From Crossaster papposus (lineage: Eukaryota > Echinodermata > Asteroidea > Velatida > Solasteridae): 64,000 nt of DNA. The stretch is taken from NCBI GenBank assembly GCA_037893245.1, contig JBAIAA010000893.1, positions 62,001 through 126,000 on the forward strand, read 5' to 3'. Every line of letters starts with the position of its first letter. The first letter of the stretch is position 1. The translations under genes and the position numbers were made by a program. The notes under the pieces were generated by a model that saw only the letters and a list, made by a program, of their open reading frames with translations, had not been told where the DNA came from and searched no databases. Shown piece by piece: positions 41,103 through 51,792 of the stretch.

Positions 41103-41290
41103 GATCGCAGCACTACTCGTGTGTCACGTACTAAACAGACCAATGATATAGTGCCCACAAGTGCTCCGTTTGAACACTTGCGCGCACCCGTTTGTGAAAT
41201 TTTCCAAAAGTGCGTCTACGATCGAGACATCTTTGGAAATGTCACTCTTTGGCATTTTCTTCAAAATGACAGCATGCTAGTGAAATGTTT
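41103..41290 (-). repeat. Dispersed repeat, third copy (see 4240)
   Basis: Inverse of 13960-14170: TAGTGCCCACAAGTGCTCCG, TTTCCAAAAGTGCGTC, CATCTTTGGAAATGTCACTC, AAATGACAGCATGCTAG. Confidence 0.6.
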
Positions 41291-41435
41291 CTCAAAAGAA
41301 AAATCGTCAAATCAATATGCACATGAGGAGTTATGTTATGTACGACCGACAAAGCTTTATTGGCCACGAAGACAAATGCTAACTGAGCAAGTCCCGCTAG
41401 CTTTAGACCCGTCTTAAACCGTTTGGCAATCTTAC

Positions 41436-41635
41436 TTGGTTTGGCTGTCGCAGGCCTGGATCGGAGCTGCCTGCGGCGCTTGACAATTTCCCCTTTGACC
41501 TAGTGCTGGCCTGGGGACATTTGCGAACTTTGGCTTTTGGCGTTTTGCCACATCGGGCTTCTTGGCTTCTTGGGTTTGGCTGCCTCTCTTAGACGTTTTG
41601 GCACACTGGCACCACTGTCGTTAATCTGTAAAATT
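41436..41635 (-). pseudogene. KIFC1 exon 2-like copy, full length but broken
   Basis: After AAATTTTACAG: INDSGASVPKRLREAAKPKK, then a stop (TAG) in the middle, and RPATAKPSK at the end before GTAAGATTG. It has the live exon length (200 against 199 nt) and the same ends, and it precedes the exon 3-like copies in the right order and spacing. Confidence 0.65.
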
Positions 41636-41699
41636 TGTTAAGTGGTGGAATTTCAAGTCGGGACAGACCATTATATCGACAATTTTTACAACCTTCTTT

Positions 41700-41800
41700 T
41701 AAGATTGTTCAAGCATTCCTAGCTTTGCCATTGTTCAAACAATTCCTTTGCCATTGTCAGATTGTTCATCCACAATATACTTGTGACTGGGTTTATGCAG
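41700..41800 (-). repeat. Short state of the 22-bp minisatellite
   Basis: Two to three units of the complement of GGAATGCTTGAACAATGGCA (AAGCATTCCTAGCTTTGCCA, TTGTTCAAACAATTCC), followed by TTGTTCATCCACAATATACT as in the live intron (55150-55175 inverted). Confidence 0.65.
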
Positions 41801-42192
41801 TCAAGGCTTAGATGCAGTAAACCACAATTCGTAAAAAAAAATATTATTGGTTTGGCAGACTCTCAACTTGCGCATTAAGTGCCACTGACGCCAAGTTGAT
41901 GTGAATGCTAAAGTGTAATTTTCGGAAATTAATGGTTTAGGGGTTTATACAAATCATTGTGACACTGACCTGTTTTCAAAATTGGTGTCATTTAAAATGC
42001 AGAACTGGGAACAATTACTAAAAGTAATGTTACCCCAGGTTTACCCCCACCCCACCAGTCATATATCCAGAGAGGTGTTGGTGGTTAAACCCCCCCCCCC
42101 CCCCCCCCCCCCCCCGCCCCCTATGCTCTGATCCCAGTGCTGTGGTCACGATTCAATCAGCATGATTAGTGTTAATTACTATTAAATTGTTA
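41801..42192. other. Intergenic with a C run
   Basis: Holds a pure C tract at 42089-42115 and a short copy of the CCCCTATGCTCTGA motif that also follows the C runs near 7488-7500. No gene seen. Confidence 0.4.
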
Positions 42193-44609
42193 ATTTTAGC
42201 CATATGCGAACCACTTACACATATAATAAATGCTTTATGATGACTGGTGTTGTACCATCTCAATTGAAAATTGCTAAAGTTATTCCAGTTTATAAAAAAG
42301 ACGATCCCAACAGTGTCAATAATTATAGACCTATATCATTACTTTCATGTTTTTCTAAGATTTTCGAAAAATATATGCACGTATTATTGAATTGTTTTAT
42401 AAATTTAATATTTTGTCCAAATTCCAATATGGATTCCGTAGTAAACATTCAACTTCAGTTCTCATGCCCTTTTAGATTTTATTGATAAGGTTTCTGAAGC
42501 AATTGATGACTCTAAGCACACACTGGGGATATTTCTTGACCTCTCAAAGGCGTTCGGTACAATTGACCATGATATTTTATTGTATAAGCTTTCGTATTAT
42601 GGTATTCGAGGAACTTCTCTTCAGCTCAGTGGTTTAGGAGTTACCTTTCCAACAGATCCCAGTATGTATCTATTAATGGTATTAATTCAAACTCTATACC
42701 TTTCACATGGTGTACCTCAATATTATTATTATATTTTACCTAGTCTAAACAAATTATTTGGTAACATGCTGACTCCGCAAAGAATTTGTTTTGATTTGTT
42801 ATCGAACGACACACGCTCTTATTATATTCACGATTTCTTGCCATTCAGGAGTACAAGGGCGCAGCCATATTGTTCAAATTTCCCGCCTCTCCCGGGAAAT
42901 TATGACGTAGTGTCTGCACCGCAATGCACATCGCTTTATTGCCTGTTGTTCGCACAGGTATCCCACCTTGACGCGGCCAACTACATTATGCAGACGTATA
43001 TGTTGTACGGCGCCCGACTATTGCGAGTACATGTAATTGCATTTCTGTGCAGAATATCGACTTGACGCGCCACAAACTATATCGGGGTTTTTTGGTGTAT
43101 TTTCTGATAAGAATAGAAAATCTGTGAGCTAGTAATTATCGCATCAGGTCCTTCCCCGTATGATTTTGAGCCATCTTTCACATGTACAGTACACATTGTG
43201 TATACACTATGCCGTACACAGAAAGGGTTCACTTGCATTCCTTGCGTGTGCATGGCCGCTATCGATCGGGCTTCGCGTACTGATGGTGCAGACACTACGT
43301 CACAATATCTCGGATGTACCGATAAACCAGAACAAAATGGCGGCTCGCATGACGATAAGCGCAGTGCGAGAAAATCTGTTTTATATGATGACCGAAACCG
43401 ATAAAAATGAAATAAAAATCACGTCACAATGGCAATTGACACTCTTTAACATTTCGCATGGGTGGAGTTTCCCTTTAATGATTTTATTAAATCCTCTGAG
43501 GAACTCTTTTATATTGTTTTCATAGTAACCTTACTTATCTTATCAATAAGTTGAACTTAAATCTGTTGCTAATTGGTTAAATGTTAATAAGCTATCTCTA
43601 AATATTGCAAAAACCAATTTCATGTTCAGCAATTCTACCACTGAAATTCCTTGTGAAGTAAAAATTCACAACTTTATTATCCAAAAAACGGATTGCTGTA
43701 AATTTGTGGGTTTGTTTATCGACTCTGGATTAAAATGGAATAATCATATTGACCATTTATGCAAAATAATATCTGGAAATATTGGTGTGATTAATAAGTT
43801 AAAATTCTTCATTCCTACTAGTGTTCTAGATTATCTTTATAATTCATTAATTTTATATCTTAACTAAGGCTAATAATTCTATACAAAAGTGGGGATTACG
43901 CACTATTAATTTTGCCGACTTTAATTCACATACAAATAACTTCTTTTGTAAACATAAAACACTTAAAGTTAAAGATGTGTATTTTTATCAGCTTGGGTCC
44001 CTCATGTATCAATCTACCCATAATACTTTACAATCTTCAATCAAAAATATATTTACCCACAACTGTGACATTCATTCTCATTTTTACTTGCCAATTAAGC
44101 CGCCAATTTTTACGTGTCATATGTTCGTACTTCTCTTGCGTACAAAACAATCAAATTTGAGGGACCCAAGCTTTGGAAATCTTCCCACATTTAAACATAT
44201 ACATAAGTCTACTTTGTTGGAATCCTATTATTAATTTGATGATTTAATTGGTTTATCATGTACACTGTTTGCATTGCTGACCTGTCGTAGTATATTGTTT
44301 ATGTCAGTTGTTACTTTTGTGTGTTATGTCTATTGTTAGCAGCATCTACATTGAGCCCATATTTTGGGGGTCAATTACGAATATTTGATTTCTTGTACAC
44401 TTGTTTCCCAGTCAACAAACCCACATCTACTCGGCTCAATGTACATGCATGCTTTCAGGAGCCCATTCCTTACAAGCTTTGCTTCTTTATGGGCTCCTTC
44501 GCAGTATCATCCATCTTTTAAACAATGTACTTATGTTTTGCTTTATCTACCTTAATTTAATCTAAATGTTTTTCTGTGTTCTGTGGAAATAAACTGAACT
44601 GAACTGAAC
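42193..44609 (+). mobile_element. 5'-truncated, interrupted non-LTR retrotransposon (Jockey/CR1/L2-like)
   Basis: Frames with small breaks give reverse transcriptase motifs: LKIAKVIPVYKKDDPNSVNN, YRPISLLSCFSKIFEKYMHV (RT motif 1/2), GIFLDLSKAFGTIDHDILLY (catalytic block A), HGVPQ (block B/C region), and later VNKLSLNIAKTNFMFSN and CKFVGLFIDSGLKWNNHIDH (thumb region). The catalytic YIDD box is lost, because a non-LTR-unrelated segment is inserted at about 42780-43478. The 3' end is AAATAAACTGAACTGAACTG, a short TGAAC tandem, as in L2/CR1-type elements. Dead copy. Confidence 0.8.
42780..43478. repeat. Composite insertion inside the LINE
   Basis: Three parts are recognisable: 42845-43030 (inverse of 14395-14560), 43140-43300 (inverse of 18000-18230) and 43330-43478 (inverse of 24210-24330, ending GGGTGGAGTTTCCCTTTA). 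It probably represents one long non-autonomous transposon whose parts are scattered through the window. Confidence 0.55.
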
Positions 44610-45437
44610 ATATTATTGTCGTCGTTATTGTGCGTGTGGTGTACATACAATGTTTGTTAGACAACAATGTTGTTGGTTTTTCAGAACTCCAGAAAGAAAA
44701 GCACAATTGCCACCAAAAAGGAGGGGGAGGTTTCTCCGCCCCATATGTTGCTTCATATGTACCAAACCTAACAAACTTCAACAGCTGCACACAGGTTCAT
44801 TAATTATTGTTACACTGTACTGAATCTAACAGTACTAAACCTGCCAAACTCCAACAGTTGAAGTTTGATTGATTTGGTACAGATGGATCGACTTGATACA
44901 GACAACTCGATGCATAATTGTTCAGTATTGTAACGGCTACCACCTTTGGGTGGGGCTCCCGGCCGCCAGTGACCAATATAATACGAGATAAACGGAGATT
45001 TTCTGGAGGTTCTATAATATTCTACATGTACCGGTATGTACACATTTATTACACTGCCCTTACTTCGGGCAAAATCTGCCAAACGGACAGGTACAGTTTC
45101 TAAAGAGCCCCTTAATTAATAAATAATTTAAAAGAATACTCGTGAACCAGACGACCACTAACCAAGATTTAAATTACAACAAAATCACTACACTTAATGC
45201 AATCATAAATGGTGGCCGTCTGGGAAAATGGTGTATATCCAGCCACAGCAAGATAGAAATGCCCTCCCAATTGCTAGGGAGGGTGGCTATTTAAAGGAAT
45301 ATTCTAAAGGGGAAACACAATGAATGCACTCATTGTGCACAAAATCTTTACTCTATAAATTCCTTTCCATTTTACTATACTTTAATGTAACTACATGTAC
45401 AATTAACCTTCTGCAGTGCTTGGGTTGATAAGGAAAA
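44610..45437. other. Intergenic region downstream of the EEP gene
   Basis: Contains the segment related to 8275-8345 and a weak duplication (CCAAACCTAACAAACTTCAA / AAACCTGCCAAACTCCAA). The minus-strand gene's 3' UTR must lie here; AATAAA-type signals on the minus strand occur in the A/T-rich part near 45340-45130 but I cannot choose one. Confidence 0.4.
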
Positions 45438-48400
45438 CTACTTAAAATGGAACTTGGCCTTCATCAGAAGGTGGTCCGATGGAAACACGGTGTTAGGGCA
45501 AGCGTACAGCTCTTCTACAATTTCCCTGGGAATCATTTCCAGGACGCCGTCGCAGTCCAGCGTCTCCGCGCTGAACCAGAGGTAGTCCAGGGCTTTGATT
45601 CGTTTCCCTCTCGGTCTTGTTGATTGGTCGTCGGTTTTTGTCCGCAAGTTTCCTTTTCGGTGCTGTTCTAGCCACTCGGTGCCAGGGGGGTCGTGGAACT
45701 GTGAAAACGGGATTTCTACCTCCTTTTAAAGACGAGAAAATTGTAAAGATTTCATTTGATGAAAGTTAAACAACCGTTTATAAAATTGTAGAAGTTGATG
45801 TATTGCCCCAAAAGGGATAATGTGGAAACTGACGCCACTTTTTTTTCATTCATATATCTCAATATGAGAAAAAGGTCATTCATTTCAATTTTGTTTTTTT
45901 GAAAAGGCATGAATCTGGGACTGAGAAACATTTCCAATTTTGTTAGGAAATGTTCTTGACTCTCCAAAAACTTTGTACAATGACGCATAAGTGGTGTCAG
46001 GATTACATTATTGTCAATGAATAGAAGTTGGTTCTCACCATGATGGTTTTATAAGCACTGTGGAAATGTTGGATGGGATGCTGGAAGGATGCTGCCATCA
46101 CATCAACGAGAGTGAAGCTCTAAAAATGTCAAAATGAACATGAAATCTCTTTTCGATGTCGAACTGTATTTGGCAATATTATACCGATCAAACCAATTTT
46201 TGAGGCCATAAATTAAATTATTTTTCTAAAAGCTAAAGTTGCTTGTACTTTTGTTTTTCTCAACGCTAACTTTCGTTAAAGGGAGTCAGGTTGGCGCAGC
46301 GGTTCTTTTCTCGAATGACCTAGACTTGTTTACGCTGTGGTTAGTTGAAACTTGTACAAAGACGCACCTTATCTGGACTGTCCTTAAGCACGACGAGAAA
46401 CTTTCTGAGCGTTTCCACGTCCTGGTCGCCAAGATGACCCTCCCTCAGCAGCTGGTAGGCCGGCATGTGAGGCTCCGTGTTGAAATCGCCGCACAGGATG
46501 AGGGCGCTGTTCTCGTCATTGCCAAGGTGCGCCAGCGCGTTTGCGGCTAATGCAATCTGAAACGGCACAATACACAAGCTGTACTCTTTGTTACTTTAAC
46601 TCTAACCCTGCCACACGCGCACGCAGCACTAGTGCTTTGAAGTTTAAAAAAAAAAAAAAAAAAAAAGCCAGTTGCACTTTGATTCATTCATTCGTCAACA
46701 AGCAGTGCACAAACGACAAAAGTACAAGTCAATTGTGAGCTAGTCCCCATTAAACAATGCCATAGATGAATTCTGCTGTGTTGGTGACCACAGACTCTGT
46801 GGCAGTTTGGCCTTGAGATTTTTGACTAGGTGGATCTTGCTGCGCCAGGCAGGGTTGTCACTTTGACAAAATGGTTGCTGAGGGTTTAGAGTGATTAACA
46901 GCAAGTGAACCAACGTGGACCGTTCTTCCTTAACCAGTTCGCGCCGGGATTATTTTAACATCACCGAGCTGAGGGGCGGGATTATTTTTAACGAAACGCC
47001 ATCCGAAGCGTATTCAGGCCGATAGTGCCGGGAAGCACACCCACGCATTTCCGGCCTTGCTCGCTGCTGACAGAGATTTTCGAACTTGAACTTGGCGTGT
47101 TTATGCGTCATCAGTTTTGAATTTGGGGAAAACTTTGCGTTTATATACGTCATCCGGCGCAAACTGGTTAACATAATCTTTTGTGAAACGGATTAGCCCC
47201 ACCAGCATCCTAGGTAGAGCATGGGGGATGAGTGATGTGTGAGGTGACCGAGTGCCGTCAAACAAATACGCCAGCAACGGACTTGAACAAACCTGCAAAG
47301 TAATGACATCCATTGCGATGTGGTTCATCCAGAACGGGTGCACGTTGCCCAGTTTCAGGACCCGCCCCGTTCTCTTACAGCGAAACGCCAAAAACATCGT
47401 CACCGTTTCCTTGAGGGTTCGCTCAAGGATGGCTTCTGATTGATCACTCGGGAATGACATCTTGTCGATCTCCTGATGAACATAAATGTATAAAGACAAG
47501 ACGAATTAAGAGACTATAGCTCATGATTTGAATTTGTTTGCAAATTTGCATTGTAAATGTTTGATGTGACGTCATGATTTTGCATTCCCATTCCCAGGAA
47601 GCATCGAGTGGCATTACTTCGCAAGTCTGGCAATAAAAACAAAGTGTTTGAGACAAAGTTTTAACCAAATTTTTGCAGCATCCAAGAATAGAAAACAAGC
47701 ATGAATTCGTCCAAACTATTGGTCAATTGCCTTGGAAGCTGATTTGACATCACTTTTGCAACTCTCTCATCCCCAATTATTCTGGGCCAGTGGGCTTCCG
47801 CTAAAGTTACTTTTTAATTCTACATCCCCTCCACACAGTTTATAAACGGTTTATATAAGTTGGCTAGCTATGTGAAAGACAGTTGCAGTGACCACAATTG
47901 CCTCAGACCACATCCAGAAATGCCTGTTCCCTTTGGGAATACATCGTTTGAGACCTCTGCAATGGCGCAGCCCAGACCAAGTCTGATATTAGCTTTTCCG
48001 TATGCAGTGACTGTCATGTGTTCAGATTGAACAGGCCGGATTTGCCTCTTTTACCGAGAGGTTTCCTGATGTCGAATTTGATCTAAGCACTTCTTCTTTT
48101 TTCGTATGACGAGCAGCTTAACTTGTTGCTGCATACATCGGTTTGATGACATTAGTGGAAACAGGGTGGACCTAGTGAAGGTTGTGATCTCCCTCCCAAT
48201 CCAAGCACCTTTGGAGCTTGTCTGTTTTGCAACGCAGCTTTTCTAACAATCCATCAATTGACTGCTGTGATTAACAAATGATCTACCTCTTGTATTTGGT
48301 CCTTGGAGTAGACCACTTTGTGCCCCTCCAGCTCAAAACGACTGGGTTTGTAGAAGGTTGCCACACCCTCGTCCACACCCAGTGCCTTGTTGGCATGGCA

Positions 48401-49104
48401 ACCTTGGTACCCCAGTTTCGACAGTGCCGGCTCTAACACCTCCTTGAAATATTTGCCATTAACCTGCGGAAGAAAACAACTTATATGAGAGATATATACC
48501 TTGAGGGCTTATCAGTACCGAGTCAATTTGAGGCACTATGAAGAATAACACTGGCCAACAACAGGCATTTGGGGCTTCACAGGGCTAAAGGGTTATAACT
48601 ATAACTGAACTCAAACCAAGGGGGGGGGGTCACTTTTCTATGTTTTGTGTGTGCGGAACGGCTAAAAGTGGGGTGGGGGGGTGCATTATAGTGCATTTAA
48701 ACTTATTGTCCTTTCTTCGACACTGGGTTAGGCACACCACCAGAATCATTCAGAGTCTAACAGTTTAAGCGAACGGTTCCTTGTAATTTGCTGTGAGAAC
48801 TTCGACCGCTGATGATATGAAGTGATTTCTGTAGTACCTCTTGAAGACATATGACGTCGGCCTCTCCATGGTGCTCCAACTCTTTCAACAGTCGAGGGTG
48901 TCTCTCCTCCATGGTGCGGTAACCTGGGGGTAGGTAAGGGTACGTCTCCGCACTCACGTGACAGTCTGCGAGGATGTTGTAGGTGACCACCACAAAGCTA
49001 TCAGTGACTAATTCGTCTTCATTCGTCGTAGACCGGCTTTTTGCTGACACCCATTTTCTCTGCGTTGGAAGAAATTTGTCCTGTTTTGCTGAACTCGACG
49101 TCAT
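45438..49104 (-). CDS. CCR4/nocturnin/Angel-type EEP-family nuclease, complete five-exon gene
   Basis: Exons in coding order: 49104-48838, 48463-48287, 47472-47293, 46556-46368, 45698-45438. All junctions are GT-AG and phase 0, giving 357 residues ending FHFK, TAG. The start ATG has a CACC context. The fold is the exonuclease-endonuclease-phosphatase domain. All metal and catalytic motifs are present: VVTYNILAD (Asn) and VICLQE at the exon 1 end, joined to VNGKYF; LSKLGYQG and GVATFYKPSRF; GNVHPFW (His); LILCGDFNTEP (Asp and Asn); ALDYLWFS and FPSDHLLM (Asp-His). The family contains Mg-dependent poly(A) deadenylases (CCR4), NADPH phosphatase nocturnin, Angel RNA phosphatases and 2',5'-phosphodiesterase. 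The GNVHPFWMNHIAMDVITLQ block is not specific enough for me to pick one. No transit peptide or leucine-rich repeats are evident. A TTAA-flanked MITE sits in intron 3. A dead fragmentary copy is at 6745-7440. Confidence 0.9.
46930..47171. mobile_element. TTAA-flanked MITE in intron 3 of the EEP gene
   Basis: TTAACCAGTTCGCGCCGGGA to TCCGGCGCAAACTGGTTAA, flanked by TTAA on both sides. It is full length and close to the copies at 6271 and 23783. Confidence 0.8.
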
Positions 49105-50867
49105 GGTGATATGGTGTTTCAGTAGTGGACACTATGTAGTATAGGCCTAGAAGCAATAAGGCCAAATAAAAAAAAATTAAAAATGTTTAGCGTCATGCCT
49201 TTTTTTTTTTTAATCGTCGCCCGACACATCTTAATTCGAGTCATGATGTAGTGAACATGTCACACCCTATCTTCCAATTTCAAATTAAAACATGGTTCAC
49301 CTACGATTAAAAATCTGGGTCGATCATGTATGCACAGGCCGTACACGACTACACGTCACACCCTAGCCTTGCTATTAAAAAAATATATTTCTAGAGCATG
49401 TACACAGTGATGCTAAAGTCTAAAATACGATCTTAAAATTAAAAAACAAAAAACAAACCCGCAAAACAAAATTTTACCAAAATAGTCAAATTTATCATTT
49501 TTTTCAAAAAAAAAAGAAAACAAAAAGGAGGCGGCCCCCAAAAAGGAAGCGGGCGGTGACGATAAACATGTTGGTTTTTTTATTTGGCCTTAATACAAAA
49601 ACTGGAAAAAATTACTTGTTGACACCCCCCCCCCCCCCCCCCCCTCCCTTTTTCTGACACCCCATCTTCTGATGACACCCCTAGTTTATTCCATGCACAC
49701 ACCCAGTCATGTATGACCGGCAATCGTGGACGGGGCATTGTCCGACCGTCTTCGCTCTTTTGTTTGTACTCTAACGTTTTCGGATGATCTCCATAGGATT
49801 TGTACACGAGTTGAGATCGTGGACGTTGTGTCGATCGTGGACCCATTGTTTGCCTCCCAATTCTTTTGTCCGACGTCCACGCGACTGCCGGCCGGTAGCG
49901 CGAATAGCGCACCCCCTCCCGTCCCCGGCCCGAAAAGCGCAGTGGTGAGCCAAAGCTATAAAAACAGTTTCCGAACATTGTAAAAGGGTTTTATGTATGC
50001 GCCGTATTTCTGGTCGCACGAGGGCGCTGTGCATGTGAGACGCCATTTTCTGGGTACCCAACACAGGCGAAATCGCGTTTAATGAAGTAGTTTAGTAACT
50101 TTACTTTTATCAAAATATGGAATATTGGGAAATTTAAATTTTGGAGCTGTAAGAATATGTAAACTGACATGAATTATCTTATAATCACTTTTAATTATCC
50201 CCCCTACAGAGCCGTAGATAGAGCACAGCGCCCTCAACGTTTATAATACGGCCTACAGAGGGCGCTCTGCAGCGAGTCAGTCCGTTGACCAATCGCAGTG
50301 TTTTATTTACGTCTTTGGCTGTGGCACTTTATTCGAACGGGAGCATCCGCAGAAAACGTAAGACTAAGAAACATATCCATGTTGTCTTCATAATATATAA
50401 TTATAGATTTAACAGATATCTTTAACTCATTGCGATAATTGTAGTGACATTGAATATACATACTAATTACTATTATTTTTGGTATTTTTCCAACGAAACC
50501 TTGATGAAGTTTAGTCCAAACATTCGAAATTCAAAAACGGTGGTGTCCGGAAATTCGGCACACAATCGACCGATCGTACTATTGTTGTTGTGATGATGTG
50601 GCGCACTAACTTCAAGTTTAAGGGTTTTTTTAAGATTTTTTTTTAAAGATATTTGTTTTGCAGATATTTAAAAGAAAAAACCTGGGTCTTCAGTTTTGTT
50701 ATTTTGTTTTCTTATTTTTATTTTAATATTTAAGCGAGGAGGCCTATTTATTGTGTTTTTAATGTTTGGTTTTATTTTTCATTGATTTTTGTGCAGCTGC
50801 AGTGCAGTCATTCAACTCCAACGTCCAAGCAGTGATTGCACTCCACCGTCTCCAGTGTTAAATAACA
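49105..50867. promoter_or_regulatory. Divergent intergenic region between the EEP gene and the kinesin
   Basis: The two genes are transcribed away from here. 49720-50050 is GC- and CpG-richer than its surroundings. A C run lies at 49625-49644. 49520-49570 is a stray copy of the second KIFC1-like 5' exon (GGCGGCCCCCAAAAAGGAAG, CGATAAACATG), lying upstream of the first-exon candidate and so out of order. 50390-50860 is AT-rich. No TATA box can be assigned with confidence. Confidence 0.4.
50238..50365 (+). repeat. Dispersed repeat with CCAAT box (copy 3)
   Basis: TACAGAGGGCGCTCTGCAGC, GTCAGTCCGTTGACCAATCG and TTTGGCTGTGGCACTTTATT match 7840-8110 and 15137-15320. It contains an intact GACCAATC. 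As it lies 0.5 kb before the first-exon candidate, it could act as promoter DNA that was duplicated along with the kinesin locus. Confidence 0.5.
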
Positions 50868-50876
50868 ATGTCTATG
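50868..50876 (+). CDS. Candidate first coding exon of the kinesin (MSM)
   Basis: AACAATGTCTATG is followed by GTAAGTTTATTGCAAA. The same exon and donor (ATGTCTACG, GTAAGTTTATTGCAAATTG) precede the duplicated cassette at 12268, and with TTG for ATG the minus-strand cassettes. Phase 0 is compatible with the exon at 54887 (RTALMSKDV). A nine-base coding exon is unusual; the alternative start is the ATG at 54899 inside the next exon. Confidence 0.4.
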
Positions 50877-51170
50877 GTAAGTTTATTGCAAACGAACAAC
50901 CCCACCCCCCCTCAAAAAAAAAAAATCCATTCTTTAACTCTGTCTGTACATGGTGGGTTCTGTTCTGTACATTAACATTGTACGTGACAATCTGACCATT
51001 CCGTGCGTAGTTCCGTGCACCCCGAAACGGATCGTGCATTGGCCGATTTCCCAAACACAAGCTTCATCTTGCGAAGCCTTATTCATACAGTTTATCAATG
51101 CGCCAGAGCCCAAGTACAGAACCGAAGCCAGGGTTTTGAAAACAGCTCTGTCATCGTTCAGAGAAGCCAT

Positions 51171-51211
51171 GTGATTGGTCCGCACTGACCTGTGATTGGT
51201 CCGCACTGACC
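51171..51211. promoter_or_regulatory. Tandem inverted CCAAT boxes
   Basis: GTGATTGGTCCGCACTGACC occurs twice with a single T between, giving two ATTGG (inverted CCAAT) motifs 21 bases apart, two helical turns. NF-Y-bound CCAAT pairs are common in promoters of mitotic genes, and the kinesin is downstream on +. If this is its promoter, the 50868 exon would lie upstream of it and not be used. Confidence 0.45.
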
Positions 51212-51792
51212 CCGGCCGGGGTTATGGTACGAACAGTTCATTGAACGTCGTTATCCATTAAACAGTCGCGTTTGCGGAACGGGGATAGTTTTTACTTTTG
51301 TACAGAAATTGGGCGAGATTCCACCGGTTTTATTGAGGCAGCGGCTGGGTGAGTTGATAAAGTACTCATACTAGTACACAATTTGTTTGGAGGTAGACCG
51401 TACAGCAGTATGGGAGTTATTGCCTGTTATTTGTGCATGGTTTATATTGTTTAATGGCAGTTAAACTGTAAAAACCCTCTCTATCTAGTATGGGGCTCCG
51501 CCTTGCGGGCGTCGGGAGCCCCGTAGTTATAAGGGTACTCACAATGCACTGGTTTTGATGACGTAGTGCATTTTGTTTGATCCGATTTGTGAAACTTAAA
51601 AGTGAAGAAAAAAACTTTCAAGTTTTGGGCTGTCAAAGTCATCGATTCGTTACCCGAAGGTATAGTACAGACGTTTTCCTAGTTCCGGATCGCAAAAATT
51701 ATTAAGAATTCTCAAAATTCAAATGAAATAGGTTTAGTAGTTTAACTTGAGTGATGGTGACGTGAATCTACAGTTTTTGTTTCGATATCTAG

